Below are positions 32,715 to 40,632 of a stretch of 64,000 nt of DNA, piece by piece; positions within the stretch are counted from its first letter, which is position 1, and each line of letters starts with the position of its first letter. Source of the DNA: Candidatus Aenigmatarchaeota archaeon (GTDB lineage Archaea; Aenigmatarchaeota; Aenigmatarchaeia; CG10238-14; SCSR01); NCBI GenBank assembly GCA_030615205.1, contig JAUWZS010000001.1:335492-399491 (forward strand). The letters are read 5' to 3'. Made by a program: the position numbers and the translations under genes. Below the pieces are notes generated by a model, which saw only the letters and a list, made by a program, of their open reading frames with translations, was not told where the DNA came from and ran no database searches.

Positions 32715-34519
32715 ACCAATACTTTAATTTTTTTATTTCCAATGAACGCTTTCACAAGTTCTTTGCCGATTTCTGAGCGCTTCGTGACTTTTATTTTTCC
32801 CTTTTTGCCGACAATTGCGGAGAAGAGGAAATCATTTTCTATGTATATGTTCGCAGATTTTCCGATAAGCCTTTTATTGAATTTAAGTTCTATTGTATTT
32901 CCTGATTCGCGTAGGTTGTATGTGACTTCTTTGCCGAGTGCGGTGATTTTTGGCTCGATATCTAGGTGTATCCCTAAGCGGTCTTGAATTTTGTTTACTG
33001 TTGACCCTTCTTTGCCGATAAGCCTGGCTATTACTTTGTTATCCACTCGTACACGCGCTTTGTTCTCATCTATTATTTCTATTTCTGCTCGAGGATCGAA
33101 TTTGGCTATTTCGTCCATTATTCTCTCGGCTGCTAGTCGCTTGGCTGCAGATGGTTTGCTAGTTCTTACAGGTATTACTATGGTCTCTTCACCGAACGTG
33201 TATATCTCATATTCGAGCTTTCCTGTTTCAAAATCCTTTATTTCCACGACTGGTCTTGAAAGGTCTGATTCAGTCATCCCACTCGGCACTTTTACGATCA
33301 TAGAAAGTTCGTAGACCTTTTCCACTCGCCCAGCATCAACGAATATTATTGTATCGATGACATGAGGTATCATTCCAAGCTCAATCTTTCCAATGAACCG
33401 CTGTATTGCATCAATTGCCTTGCTTGCATGGATTACGCCCACAAGGCCAATCCCAGCTAATCGTAGGTCAGCAAAAACACTAAAATCCCTGTCTTTTCTC
33501 ATTTCATCGAATATGGAATAGTCTGGCCTGACAAGAAGCAGTATGTCAGCTGTTTTTTCGAAGCTACCTTCTAATGGTGCATACTGTGTTATCTCAGGTC
33601 CGACTTGCAGATCTCTTGGCGATTCAAGTGTTTTGACGATTTTTTCTTTTTTCATGTAAAATTCTGCAAGACCACTTGCAAGTGTTGTCTTACCGCTTCC
33701 GGGTGGTCCGGCGATAATAATACCTTCTGCGCGTTCGCTGAGTCTAGCCATCAACTTGTCGGACAAATTGTATTCTTCAAGTTTCATTTTGATGATTGGT
33801 CTTACAATTGTTACTTCTACGCCGTCTGCAAATGGCGGCCTTGCAATTGCTATTCTGTATTCTCCGAGCTGGATTACAAGCGCGCCGCGCCTACTTATCT
33901 CAACCGAGCCCTCCTCGCTCATCCGAGTAGCATCGCTTATTTCAGTTATAATGCTTTCTATGTCTTCTGTTGTCAGAGGCTTGTCACTGATTTCCACGAG
34001 CTTGAACTGTCCAGGTTTGCCACGTTTCGCCAGCGGCTTGACTTTTTCTTTCAAATGCACGCTTATCGTGTCGTCTGTGAAGAATTTCTCAAATTTCAAC
34101 CCAGTTGTTTTTACTTCAGCTCGGATATAGCGTGTTTTCACGCCTTCAGCCTCGCCCACGAGCGCTTGCACATAATCTGCTGTAAAAAATTCTGCACTTT
34201 CATCTTTTGCAACGTCACGTATAATTGCGTCCATCCTGCCTGCTTTAGAAAGCTGTATATCTTCCAAGCTAGGTCTTTTGCCTGTGAAGCGCAGCTTTAG
34301 CCCTTTCTCTTTTGCCAACTCGCGCAGATTCTTCAATTCATTCAATCCTATGAAGCCTATCTCCCGGCCGTGTGATGCTTGCGCTTGCAGCTCATCCAAA
34401 ACAGCAGCAGGAATAACAATTTCCACATCTTTCAATTTATTCTGTTTGATAAGCTCAGATAACTTTTTATCGATTATTATAGACGTATCTGGGACTATTC
34501 TTTTTATTTTTTTTATCAT
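32711..34519 (-). CDS. PIN domain - secretion-type ATPase - KH domain protein (PilT-like ATPase)
   Basis: The start at 34519 (MIKKIKRIVPDTSIIID) has AGGAG nine bases upstream and is preferred over 34549. The N-terminal PIN domain (VPDTSIIID, RMDAIIRDVAKDESAEF) carries acidic residues typical of RNases. A VirB11/PilT-type ATPase follows (GPPGSGKTTLASGL, Walker A; RPDYSIFDEMRKDRD). Then a KH domain (VIARLIGKEGSTVNKIQDRLG) and a small C-terminal domain. This architecture is widely conserved in archaea (COG1855). An RNA-processing ATPase is likely, but its role is not established. Confidence 0.9.
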   Translation of the reverse strand: MIKKIKRIVPDTSIIIDKKLSELIKQNKLKDVEIVIPAAVLDELQAQASHGREIGFIGLNELKNLRELAKEKGLKLRFTGKRPSLEDIQLSKAGRMDAIIRDVAKDESAEFFTADYVQALVGEAEGVKTRYIRAEVKTTGLKFEKFFTDDTISVHLKEKVKPLAKRGKPGQFKLVEISDKPLTTEDIESIITEISDATRMSEEGSVEISRRGALVIQLGEYRIAIARPPFADGVEVTIVRPIIKMKLEEYNLSDKLMARLSERAEGIIIAGPPGSGKTTLASGLAEFYMKKEKIVKTLESPRDLQVGPEITQYAPLEGSFEKTADILLLVRPDYSIFDEMRKDRDFSVFADLRLAGIGLVGVIHASKAIDAIQRFIGKIELGMIPHVIDTIIFVDAGRVEKVYELSMIVKVPSGMTESDLSRPVVEIKDFETGKLEYEIYTFGEETIVIPVRTSKPSAAKRLAAERIMDEIAKFDPRAEIEIIDENKARVRVDNKVIARLIGKEGSTVNKIQDRLGIHLDIEPKITALGKEVTYNLRESGNTIELKFNKRLIGKSANIYIENDFLFSAIVGKKGKIKVTKRSEIGKELVKAFIGNKKIKVLV

Positions 34520-34559
34520 TATAATCAACTCCTTTCTTTTATTTTTCAATTATTCTTAA

Positions 34560-34860
34560 CTAATTTTCGATTCGACGACAAACAATCGCACGAATCGAAT
34601 CGTTAAAAGTAGCTCTTGCTTTTTTCTTTCTTTCTTGACTAAATTACTTGTTTTTTTCGCCTTAAAAATGCATCGGTTGCCCTTACTTGTTGGTAGTTTC
34701 GAGCAGTTGCTTTCACCGCTCGGCTATGACACAATACAACATAGATTTTTTTAACGCTTTTTTCTGTCGCAAGTTTTCTGGTATGAAGATTGGATAACAA
34801 ATTTTGAAACACAGAAAAGACTTTTAAAGCCATTGTACTTTGTTTAATTAGATAGTAGAT
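34560..34860. other. Gap of about 360 bases with a possible tRNA-like remnant
   Basis: On the minus strand around 34667-34735 the sequence TAGCCGAGCGGTGAAAGC, with CTCGAAA 7 bases further, recalls the D arm and CGA anticodon loop of tRNA-Ser. No acceptor, no paired anticodon stem and no T arm could be found. A 64-codon minus-strand frame (34639-34833) covers the same bases but looks non-coding. Inverted AATCGA/TCGATT-type motifs lie near 34565-34605. I see nothing more certain in it. Confidence 0.25.
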
Positions 34861-34877
34861 GAGCGTAGGTGAGCCGG

Positions 34878-35003
34878 ATGAAAAACTGTCCAGAATGCGG
34901 TAGCAATAAAGTAATGCAAAAGACCGAAGGAAAAATCTGTGGCAAATGTGGCTTGATTGTAGAAGAAGGAGGATACTTCTCCGGCCGAAAGCTACTGATA
35001 TAA
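34878..35003 (+). CDS. TFIIB-like zinc-ribbon mini-protein (41 aa)
   Basis: Not in the ORF track. It starts MKNCPECGSNKVMQKTEGKI and contains the second pair CGKCG, giving a CxxC-x14-CxxC zinc ribbon followed by GLIVEEGGYFSGRK. It closely resembles the N-terminal zinc ribbon of TFB, cut off before the B-reader. It may be a solitary transcription-factor ribbon. An AGGTGAG lies 8 bases before the ATG. Confidence 0.65.
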   Translation: MKNCPECGSNKVMQKTEGKICGKCGLIVEEGGYFSGRKLLI

Positions 35004-35028
35004 AAAAATGAATAGAAGCGACAAACAG

Positions 35029-36348
35029 TTAGTTCTTCTTACTTTTATCCATCGACTTTTGTGATTTCTTAAATTTCTTAATAATCTCGCCGATTTTTAA
35101 CCGGTCTTCTAATTTCATTTTCATATCCTTCAAAACATACTTGCCTTCTTTCAATTCTTTCTGCCCGACAATAATAACATAATCTACTCCTAGGCTGTCT
35201 GCATATTCAAGCTGCTTTGTGAGATTGCGATCCATCAGGTCTGTCTGGCACAGCACACCTTTGGCTTTGTTTCTGAGTCTTTTCGAGACTTTTATCGCTT
35301 CTGGCAGCAATTTTTTGTCCACATTTGCAATAAAAACCCGAGTTGTGTTGCTTGGCAGGCTCTCGAACATTTTATTGTTTTTCATAACTTCGAATATCCT
35401 GCTGATGCCCATGGATATTCCAGTAGCTGCTATATCCGGGCCACCGATATCCTTTACCAAATTATCATATCTGCCACCACCACCACAGCTTACACCCCCG
35501 CCAAGTTCAACTTCAAATACACATCCAGTATAATAATCGAGTCCGCGAACAAGTGACAGATCGATTTTAAGCCGTTTTGCCATACCAAACTTTTTTGCAA
35601 ACTTCAGCAGATCTTCAAGCTCTGTCAAGCCGTCAACTTGTCCATATTTTTTCCCCAATTTTATGATTATTGAGTTGTTGCTGCCAGAGATTTTCAAAAA
35701 CTTCATTATTTTTGTTATGGTTTTCGAATCAATCGCTTTTTCTTCCAGTTCGGCTTTCACACCATCATCGCCGATTTTGCCAAGTTTGTCTATTGAGCGG
35801 AACGCCTCTCTTATGTTATTCATCCCTATGGATTTTTCGAAAATAGATTGGACGATCTTTCTATTGTTTATTCGAATAAAGAAATCTTGGAATCCGAGTC
35901 GCTCCAAGCTCTCGCACGTAGCTGCTATACATTCAACATCTGCGATAATCGAACTGCTGCCAACAACATCAACATCAGCCTGCCAGAATTCCCTGTAGCG
36001 CATTGCCTGCGGTTGGTCGTAGCGCCAGACGCGGCTGATTGCATAGCGTTTGAACGGCTTTGGTATTTGTGGGTTTGAGGCAATCACGCGAACGAGCGGC
36101 ATTGTAAGGTCAAATCTAAGCCCCAATTCGCGGTCAGCTTTGTCTTTAAAATAATAAATCTCGTTTTTTACAGCTTCGCCTAGTCCGCCTTTTGCCGAGA
36201 GCAGGCCAAAATCTTCAAACATCGGCGTAAAGATAGGCGCAAACCCATACTTTTCAAAAACCGACCGAACTATATCTAACACTTTCTGCAGCTTAGCTGC
36301 TTCTTCGGGCATAAAGTCGCGCGTGCCCTTTGGTGTTTGGAATTTCAT
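35029..36348 (-). CDS. hisS: Histidyl-tRNA synthetase
   Basis: A 439-aa class II synthetase. GTRDFMPEEA opens the protein, motif 2 is RVWRYDQPQAMRYREFWQADVDVVG, and the His-specific block LVRGLDYYTGCVFEVEL is intact (both quoted in part). Motif 3 is ATGISMGISRIFEV and the anticodon-binding domain follows. Length is normal, with a basic tail of about 20 residues (FKKSQKSMDKSKKN). It lies about 340 bases downstream of tRNA-His on the same strand, a tRNA-synthetase pairing also seen for Lys. Confidence 0.96.
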   Translation of the reverse strand: MKFQTPKGTRDFMPEEAAKLQKVLDIVRSVFEKYGFAPIFTPMFEDFGLLSAKGGLGEAVKNEIYYFKDKADRELGLRFDLTMPLVRVIASNPQIPKPFKRYAISRVWRYDQPQAMRYREFWQADVDVVGSSSIIADVECIAATCESLERLGFQDFFIRINNRKIVQSIFEKSIGMNNIREAFRSIDKLGKIGDDGVKAELEEKAIDSKTITKIMKFLKISGSNNSIIIKLGKKYGQVDGLTELEDLLKFAKKFGMAKRLKIDLSLVRGLDYYTGCVFEVELGGGVSCGGGGRYDNLVKDIGGPDIAATGISMGISRIFEVMKNNKMFESLPSNTTRVFIANVDKKLLPEAIKVSKRLRNKAKGVLCQTDLMDRNLTKQLEYADSLGVDYVIIVGQKELKEGKYVLKDMKMKLEDRLKIGEIIKKFKKSQKSMDKSKKN

Positions 36349-36428
36349 ATTATCTACCTATACTGTGGTATTACTATCTAATACTTTGGTGTTTCTAAAT
36401 TTATTTCATTCTGTGGCCAGTAATCTTT

Positions 36429-36653
36429 TTAGTGCGGAGCATATATCATACATCTAGAAGATACCTTCACTATATATTTTTCTTTATATTTTGTTGGTTT
36501 TAGTAAGATACAATCTTGAGTTGGTAGTTTGTCTTCTTGTATCTGTTCTATATCTGAATCGCTCGTTACTTGTATTATACTATCAATTCCTTTCTTAGTG
36601 GACCATAGGTATTCAAGTAATTTTGATAAACTTGTGTAAGGTTTCTCTCTCAT
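36429..36653 (-). CDS. Small orphan protein coupled to the AbrB-like frame
   Basis: A 74-aa protein with no recognised family: MREKPYTSLSKLLEYLW, an acidic middle (DSDIEQIQEDK) and a strand-like end (KYIVKVSSRCMIYAPH). Its ATG overlaps the TGA of the AbrB-like frame (ATGA), which suggests the two were once read together, as in two-gene toxin-antitoxin modules. Since the AbrB-like gene is broken, this may be a relic. No toxin motif is visible. Confidence 0.4.
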   Translation of the reverse strand: MREKPYTSLSKLLEYLWSTKKGIDSIIQVTSDSDIEQIQEDKLPTQDCILLKPTKYKEKYIVKVSSRCMIYAPH

Positions 36654-36953
36654 TCAATCACCCTTTTCTTTCTATTTTTCTTAGGGCCAGAGCCGAGACT
36701 CGAACCCGGTCTTAATGCTTCACAGGCATTCGTGCGAACCGTTACACCACTCTGGCCATTGTTTGGTAAAAGAATCAGTTTTTTATTTTTGAGAATAATC
36801 TTTACACTATCACCTTCTACTAATCTTAACTTCCATCTAATGCCAATAGGAATTGAAATTCTTCCTTTCGAGTCAATCTTGGAAATAGAAACAGCACTAA
36901 ACTTTTCTTTGGTGAACTACGTCACCTTTTGCACCTTTGATGAACTGATTCAC
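36650..36953 (-). pseudogene. Frameshifted AbrB-like regulator running through tRNA-His
   Basis: A GTG at 36953 opens MNQFIKGAKGDVVHQRK; one base too many in the AAAA run near 36905 breaks the frame. The next frame continues SISKIDSKGRISIPIG then KLRLVEGDSVKI, a clear AbrB/SpoVT swapped-hairpin domain. The frame then reads on through the whole tRNA-His gene and stops at 36650, overlapping the ATG of the next ORF. Either an assembly error or a true pseudogene. An AbrB-type antitoxin or regulator is likely. Confidence 0.6.
36685..36757 (-). tRNA. tRNA-His (anticodon GTG) with encoded G-1
   Basis: Acceptor GCCAGAG pairs with CTCTGGC, with an extra G (36757) opposite C73 (36685), the identity element of tRNA-His. 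D arm GTG..CAC, anticodon stem AATGC/GCATT with loop CTGTGAA, T arm CCGGG-TTCGAGT-CTCGG. No intron and no encoded CCA. It lies within the AbrB-like frame and upstream of hisS on the same strand. Confidence 0.95.
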
Positions 36954-37017
36954 CTTTCATCTTTTTCACCTGCTCAATTAGATAACTTTGAGTATTTAAA
37001 TATTTTAAGGTGGGACG

Positions 37018-37456
37018 AGCTTTGTTGAAAAGTCCTATAACTTCAGCGAGGACTATAATTCTCCCTTAGTTTTTCAACACAGATTACAACTCCTCAGAAA
37101 AGATTAATAAACTCTTCTCCATAACTTCAAACTATGAAAAGAAATACTAAAATTATCGTAATTGCGTTTATGTTGATTTTGTTCCTATTAGCTTGGGCAC
37201 CTTGGATGGATAAGCAAGCTATTCATGATCAAGTTTTTCAGGAAAAAGCACATAAGGATGGAACAATGTGGTGGGTAATACTACCAAATGGAACAAAAGA
37301 ATACACATTAATTTGTGATTACAATGTGATGTGGTTTCCGTTTGGAAGATATGTTGCAAGTTGTGAAGGCGGCTATTTTGTAACATTTTATGGTAAGATA
37401 TTACTATAAATGAAAATACAGACTTTTTCAACAGAAACCACTTATTCAACAAAGCT
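37018..37456. mobile_element. 439-bp element with terminal inverted repeats (IS-derived MITE or remnant)
   Basis: The left end is AGCTTTGTTGAAAAGT and the right end, read inverted, is AGCTTTGTTGAATAAGT. The flanks read GGTGGGACG (37009-37017) and GGTGAGACG (37457-37465), a 9-base near-duplication such as transposition leaves. TTTTTCAACA motifs also occur inside each end. There is no transposase; the only ORF is a 91-aa membrane protein (37134). The ends resemble those of IS elements whose termini carry TTGTTGAA. Confidence 0.55.
37134..37409 (+). CDS. Small membrane-anchored orphan inside the inverted-repeat element
   Basis: A 91-aa protein. One N-terminal membrane helix (IIVIAFMLILFLLAWAPW) precedes an outer part rich in Trp, Tyr and Cys (DGTMWWVILPNG; LICDYNVMWFPFGRYVASCEGG). 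Two Cys could form a disulfide. A TATA-like GATTAATAAACTC lies ~25-37 bases before the ATG, so it has its own promoter within the element. No family recognised; it is cargo of the element or the gene around which the repeats arose. Confidence 0.5.
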   Translation: MKRNTKIIVIAFMLILFLLAWAPWMDKQAIHDQVFQEKAHKDGTMWWVILPNGTKEYTLICDYNVMWFPFGRYVASCEGGYFVTFYGKILL

Positions 37457-37557
37457 GGTGAGACGGGCTCCATAAAAAAATAAACAGTCTGCGCAAAAAG
37501 TCTAAATAATCTAATAGTAGTTATATCCAATCAGCCCTCCTACCTCGGAAATGAGAA

Positions 37558-37570
37558 GTTTAATAAATAT
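37558..37570 (+). promoter_or_regulatory. TATA-like promoter of the MBL-fold gene
   Basis: GTTTAATAAATAT lies 20-32 bases before the ATG at 37590, matching an archaeal TATA box that gives a leaderless message. Confidence 0.45.
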
Positions 37571-37589
37571 CTTATCTTAACTTAATACT

Positions 37590-38180
37590 ATGGCAGAAAT
37601 CAAAATCTTAATTGAAGGTTATGCAAAAGAAGAAGATGGCAGTGAATTTGCATCATCAACCACTACACTAATTCGAGAAAATGGATTAAATATAATTGTT
37701 GACCCAGGGATGAATAGAAAACTATTGTTTGAGTCTTTAAAAAAAGAAGGCTTATCCACGCCTGATATAAACTATGTAATTTTAACTCACTATCATTTAG
37801 ACCATTCTCTTTTGGCAGGAGTTTTTGAAAATGCTAAAATTCTTGACGATGGTGAAATTTATTCATGGGATGGAAAAATTGAAAGTCATGGGGGTAAAGT
37901 TCCTGGAACTGCTATTGAAATAATAAAAACTCTTGGACATGCTATGTTCCATTGTTCGGTTTTAGTTGAAACAGAGAAATTTGGAAAAGTAGTGATATCT
38001 GGTGATGTTTTTTGGTGGAGAAATGGAGAAGAACAAAAAACAGATAAGGAGAGCTTAATGAAACACGAAGATCCTTACGTTAAAAATAAAGAACAGCTTA
38101 TGGAGAGTAGAAGAAAAATTCTTGAAATTGCAGATTATATAGTTCCAGGTCATGGTAAAATGTTTAAAATTGAGAAGTAA
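37590..38180 (+). CDS. Metallo-beta-lactamase-fold hydrolase
   Basis: A 196-aa MBL-fold protein. THYHLDHS is the H-x-H-x-D-H motif, TLGHAMFHC supplies the next His, ISGDVF the bridging Asp and VPGHGKMF the last His. It is short (minimal fold with no accessory domain) and begins without the usual strand region. Substrates of such small archaeal members range from thioesters to phosphodiesters and are not predictable here. It is monocistronic. Confidence 0.88.
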   Translation: MAEIKILIEGYAKEEDGSEFASSTTTLIRENGLNIIVDPGMNRKLLFESLKKEGLSTPDINYVILTHYHLDHSLLAGVFENAKILDDGEIYSWDGKIESHGGKVPGTAIEIIKTLGHAMFHCSVLVETEKFGKVVISGDVFWWRNGEEQKTDKESLMKHEDPYVKNKEQLMESRRKILEIADYIVPGHGKMFKIEK

Positions 38181-38287
38181 TTTTCGGCTCGCGTAGTTAT
38201 CCGTTTTTTAAAGGAAAGGAATAAATCTTTTGATGTTTATTTTAAAAAGTGATTTTGTTGAGAAAAAAAGTAAATAGAAAAAAATTA

Positions 38288-38668
38288 TCATTTTAAATAA
38301 CTTGAAAGATGGTCATCATTTAGAACTTCAGTTTTTAAGTTTTGGTAGTCTTCTTTCCCCCAAGTATCAAACCCTATATGTATCCATAGACATCCATCAG
38401 TATATCCATCTTTGTGATGCCTTATATGATAAATTAACAATTGCTTCTGGAGATGTTTAGCAACTTCTTCACCATATATTTTTTGTACAAATTTGTAATG
38501 TGGTTTCCAGAAGTGTTCAAATTCTCCAATTAATTCATCTATTTTAGTTCTCATTTTTACATGATCAATTCCTCGACTAGTTTCTACGGCATGTATTTTA
38601 TCAATTATTAATTGTAAGACTTTAGTCATGTAAGTAAAGGGAATTTCACCTTCGGATATTTTTTCCAT
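38288..38668 (-). CDS. Hypothetical 126-aa protein
   Basis: No family recognised. It is helical, with a His-rich segment (FWKPHYKFVQKIYG ... IYHIRHHKDGYTDG) that could bind a metal; His is spaced irregularly. A Trp/Ile block (LWIHIGFDTWG) follows. No export signal. It is isolated, with AT-rich flanks and TATA-like sequence near its start. Probably real given its clean frame and composition. Confidence 0.5.
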   Translation of the reverse strand: MEKISEGEIPFTYMTKVLQLIIDKIHAVETSRGIDHVKMRTKIDELIGEFEHFWKPHYKFVQKIYGEEVAKHLQKQLLIYHIRHHKDGYTDGCLWIHIGFDTWGKEDYQNLKTEVLNDDHLSSYLK

Positions 38669-38760
38669 ATGAATTTAAAGGATAATTAAAGATTTATTCC
38701 TTTTGGATAAAAATTTCCGGTTCGCGAAAAATCTGCGTTACACAACTTCATCATATTTGT

Positions 38761-39903
38761 CTAGAGACGCTTTATAAGATTCTTGAACTCACGATTAATC
38801 TTCTTAACACCTTCTAGGTCTGCTTCTATGTCTTCTGTTAGAAACATTCGACCTCTGGTCTTATCACCTTTAAGAAACCTCTGTAATGTTTTCAATCCTG
38901 ATGTCAGTTCATCAGAGGTCTTACATTGGTTTATGGTGTTTATAACAGGGATCAATTGTCTCATATTCGGGATTGCCATATTGATATCTGATGAAAGCAA
39001 TGCTTCTTTGTTTGTGCAATTGACCGATATTCCAAGCCCAGCATAATCTAAAGGATCAGCGTCAACTATACCATCACCAACATAGACCAAATCTACTCTT
39101 TCAACCCCTTCCTTATTTTGAATTTCTTCCAAAACTTGTCTTTTTCTATGAGCTCCCATGATTCCATCTTCTTTGTACAAAAGATGCCCTATTGCCGCCG
39201 CAAGCGCTGGAGATTCTTTTTCAACAACTTCAAGAAGATTGAATTGTTTTTTGCCGAGTTTTGTAAGGGTTATTTCGTCTGAATCTGATTTTAGATATTC
39301 TATTCTCATTTCCTCACAAACATTAAGATAAGCATCTAGAAACTCAGTCAATAGTCTGCGCTCAGGCTCTATATCCCCAAATCCAGTGAACGGGAATCTT
39401 CTATTAACCTCTTGAGATAAAGGTTTCGTTCCTGCTTTGCGCATCCCATCAAAATAAGCCTTATCCTCATCTGATAGTCCCTTTCCCATTGTGTAAACAT
39501 TTGAGGATGGTACATCTCTCCTGTAAGCTTCTATCAAAGGAACAAAAGGGGCCGAGCTTGTTATGAAATACAGTGGTATGTTATTTGCCTTCAGATAATT
39601 AATGACATTTGCTGCACCAGGCGTCTCTATAGCATATTTTTTTGCAGCTCTTAGAAGCTCCTCGTTGGTCAGTCCTGCTAAAACCGCAATCAAAGCTGAT
39701 ATAACAGGAGTTGTCCCAGTAGAGTGCCCAGCGAATGGCCTTTCATGTATCCATCTTAAATCGTCATACTCATCAAATAACTTAACGCGTTCGATGTATT
39801 TGGATCTCAGACCTTTTGGTATTAGTTTTTCTAAAATTAGCCATGCAAAATCTATATTTTTGACAGGACCCTCAACATCAGTTGCATAAACAAGTTTTCC
39901 CAT
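38761..39903 (-). CDS. HAD-superfamily hydrolase, EhaR-like
   Basis: A 380-aa protein. Motif I begins VYATDVEGPV (D-x-D/E), motif II is YFITSSAPF (Ser), and motif IV is YVGDGIVDADPL. It matches the archaeal HAD group that includes the protein named EhaR in methanogens, but no hydrogenase genes are present here, so that name should not imply function. Length is longer than the core HAD, with a helical cap. A small-molecule phosphatase is likely. Confidence 0.75.
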   Translation of the reverse strand: MGKLVYATDVEGPVKNIDFAWLILEKLIPKGLRSKYIERVKLFDEYDDLRWIHERPFAGHSTGTTPVISALIAVLAGLTNEELLRAAKKYAIETPGAANVINYLKANNIPLYFITSSAPFVPLIEAYRRDVPSSNVYTMGKGLSDEDKAYFDGMRKAGTKPLSQEVNRRFPFTGFGDIEPERRLLTEFLDAYLNVCEEMRIEYLKSDSDEITLTKLGKKQFNLLEVVEKESPALAAAIGHLLYKEDGIMGAHRKRQVLEEIQNKEGVERVDLVYVGDGIVDADPLDYAGLGISVNCTNKEALLSSDINMAIPNMRQLIPVINTINQCKTSDELTSGLKTLQRFLKGDKTRGRMFLTEDIEADLEGVKKINREFKNLIKRL

Positions 39904-39995
39904 TGCATACCTCCTGTTGAATTATTGTTTGATATATAGCTGAGAAAAAATAAGAATGCCTATGCGTTAGATTTAAAAAGATTCTATATCTCTCT

Positions 39996-40388
39996 CTAGA
40001 CTTTATACTTCTCCTTCAATCTTATCTCAAGAAACCGCTCTATTTTTCTTGCCAGCATATCATCTGGCGCCATAGTCTGGCCTTCAACCCTTTTTATAAC
40101 AGATTCTCTTTCGTTTATTGCTTGTGCGAATTCCGCGCGGGTCAGAGTTCTTGCTTCACGAGCCTTTTTCACGCGGGTGCCATAATCTACAGCGAGCTCT
40201 GTATTATTCTCTGCAAGTTTTGTGAGCTGAAGCTTTTTGGTCATTGGTTTGTATAATTTTGTTTCAACAGCTCGTCCGAATTTTACACAACTGTCGCATA
40301 CTTCTACAATCGTTCCTTCAAGCTCAACTCTATTCAGCGCGTCCACGTTCTTTCCGCATAGCGTACATTCGGACAATTCAAACACCAA
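39996..40388 (-). CDS. Multiprotein bridging factor 1 (aMBF1)
   Basis: A 130-aa protein with an N-terminal zinc ribbon (CTLCGK ... CDSC) and a C-terminal Cro-type HTH (LTRAEFAQAINERESVIKRVE), the archaeal MBF1 layout. It bridges transcription or translation factors; in archaea it has been linked to the ribosome. It is divergent from ileS, across a 244-base gap that holds promoters for both. Confidence 0.9.
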   Translation of the reverse strand: MVFELSECTLCGKNVDALNRVELEGTIVEVCDSCVKFGRAVETKLYKPMTKKLQLTKLAENNTELAVDYGTRVKKAREARTLTRAEFAQAINERESVIKRVEGQTMAPDDMLARKIERFLEIRLKEKYKV

Positions 40389-40632
40389 GGGCAGATAAAA
40401 TAACCAGACAGCTGATTGAACACTGATTAAAAAGTCATTTTCAGAGCATTTAAATACTTCGGCATAAAAAATAGTTAAAGTGATTTTGTGAAAGGCGATG
40501 CACGGATCTTTGCATAAACTTCTTTTTCTCAGTTCTGAGTATTCCGGTTCTGATTATCTTGGCTTTAATAATTCTAAACCCAAATTTTTATTTAATGTTG
40601 GTAAAGTGAAGCGTGATTTAAAGAGTGATTAG

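Noticed and set aside
34639-34833. 64-aa minus-strand ORF
   Set aside because: No recognisable domain and it covers the tRNA-like fragment; no clear start signal. Kept only as a note under the gap.
36732-37028. 98-aa plus-strand ORF over tRNA-His
   Set aside because: It is the antisense shadow of the AbrB-like frame and the tRNA gene; its composition is not protein-like.
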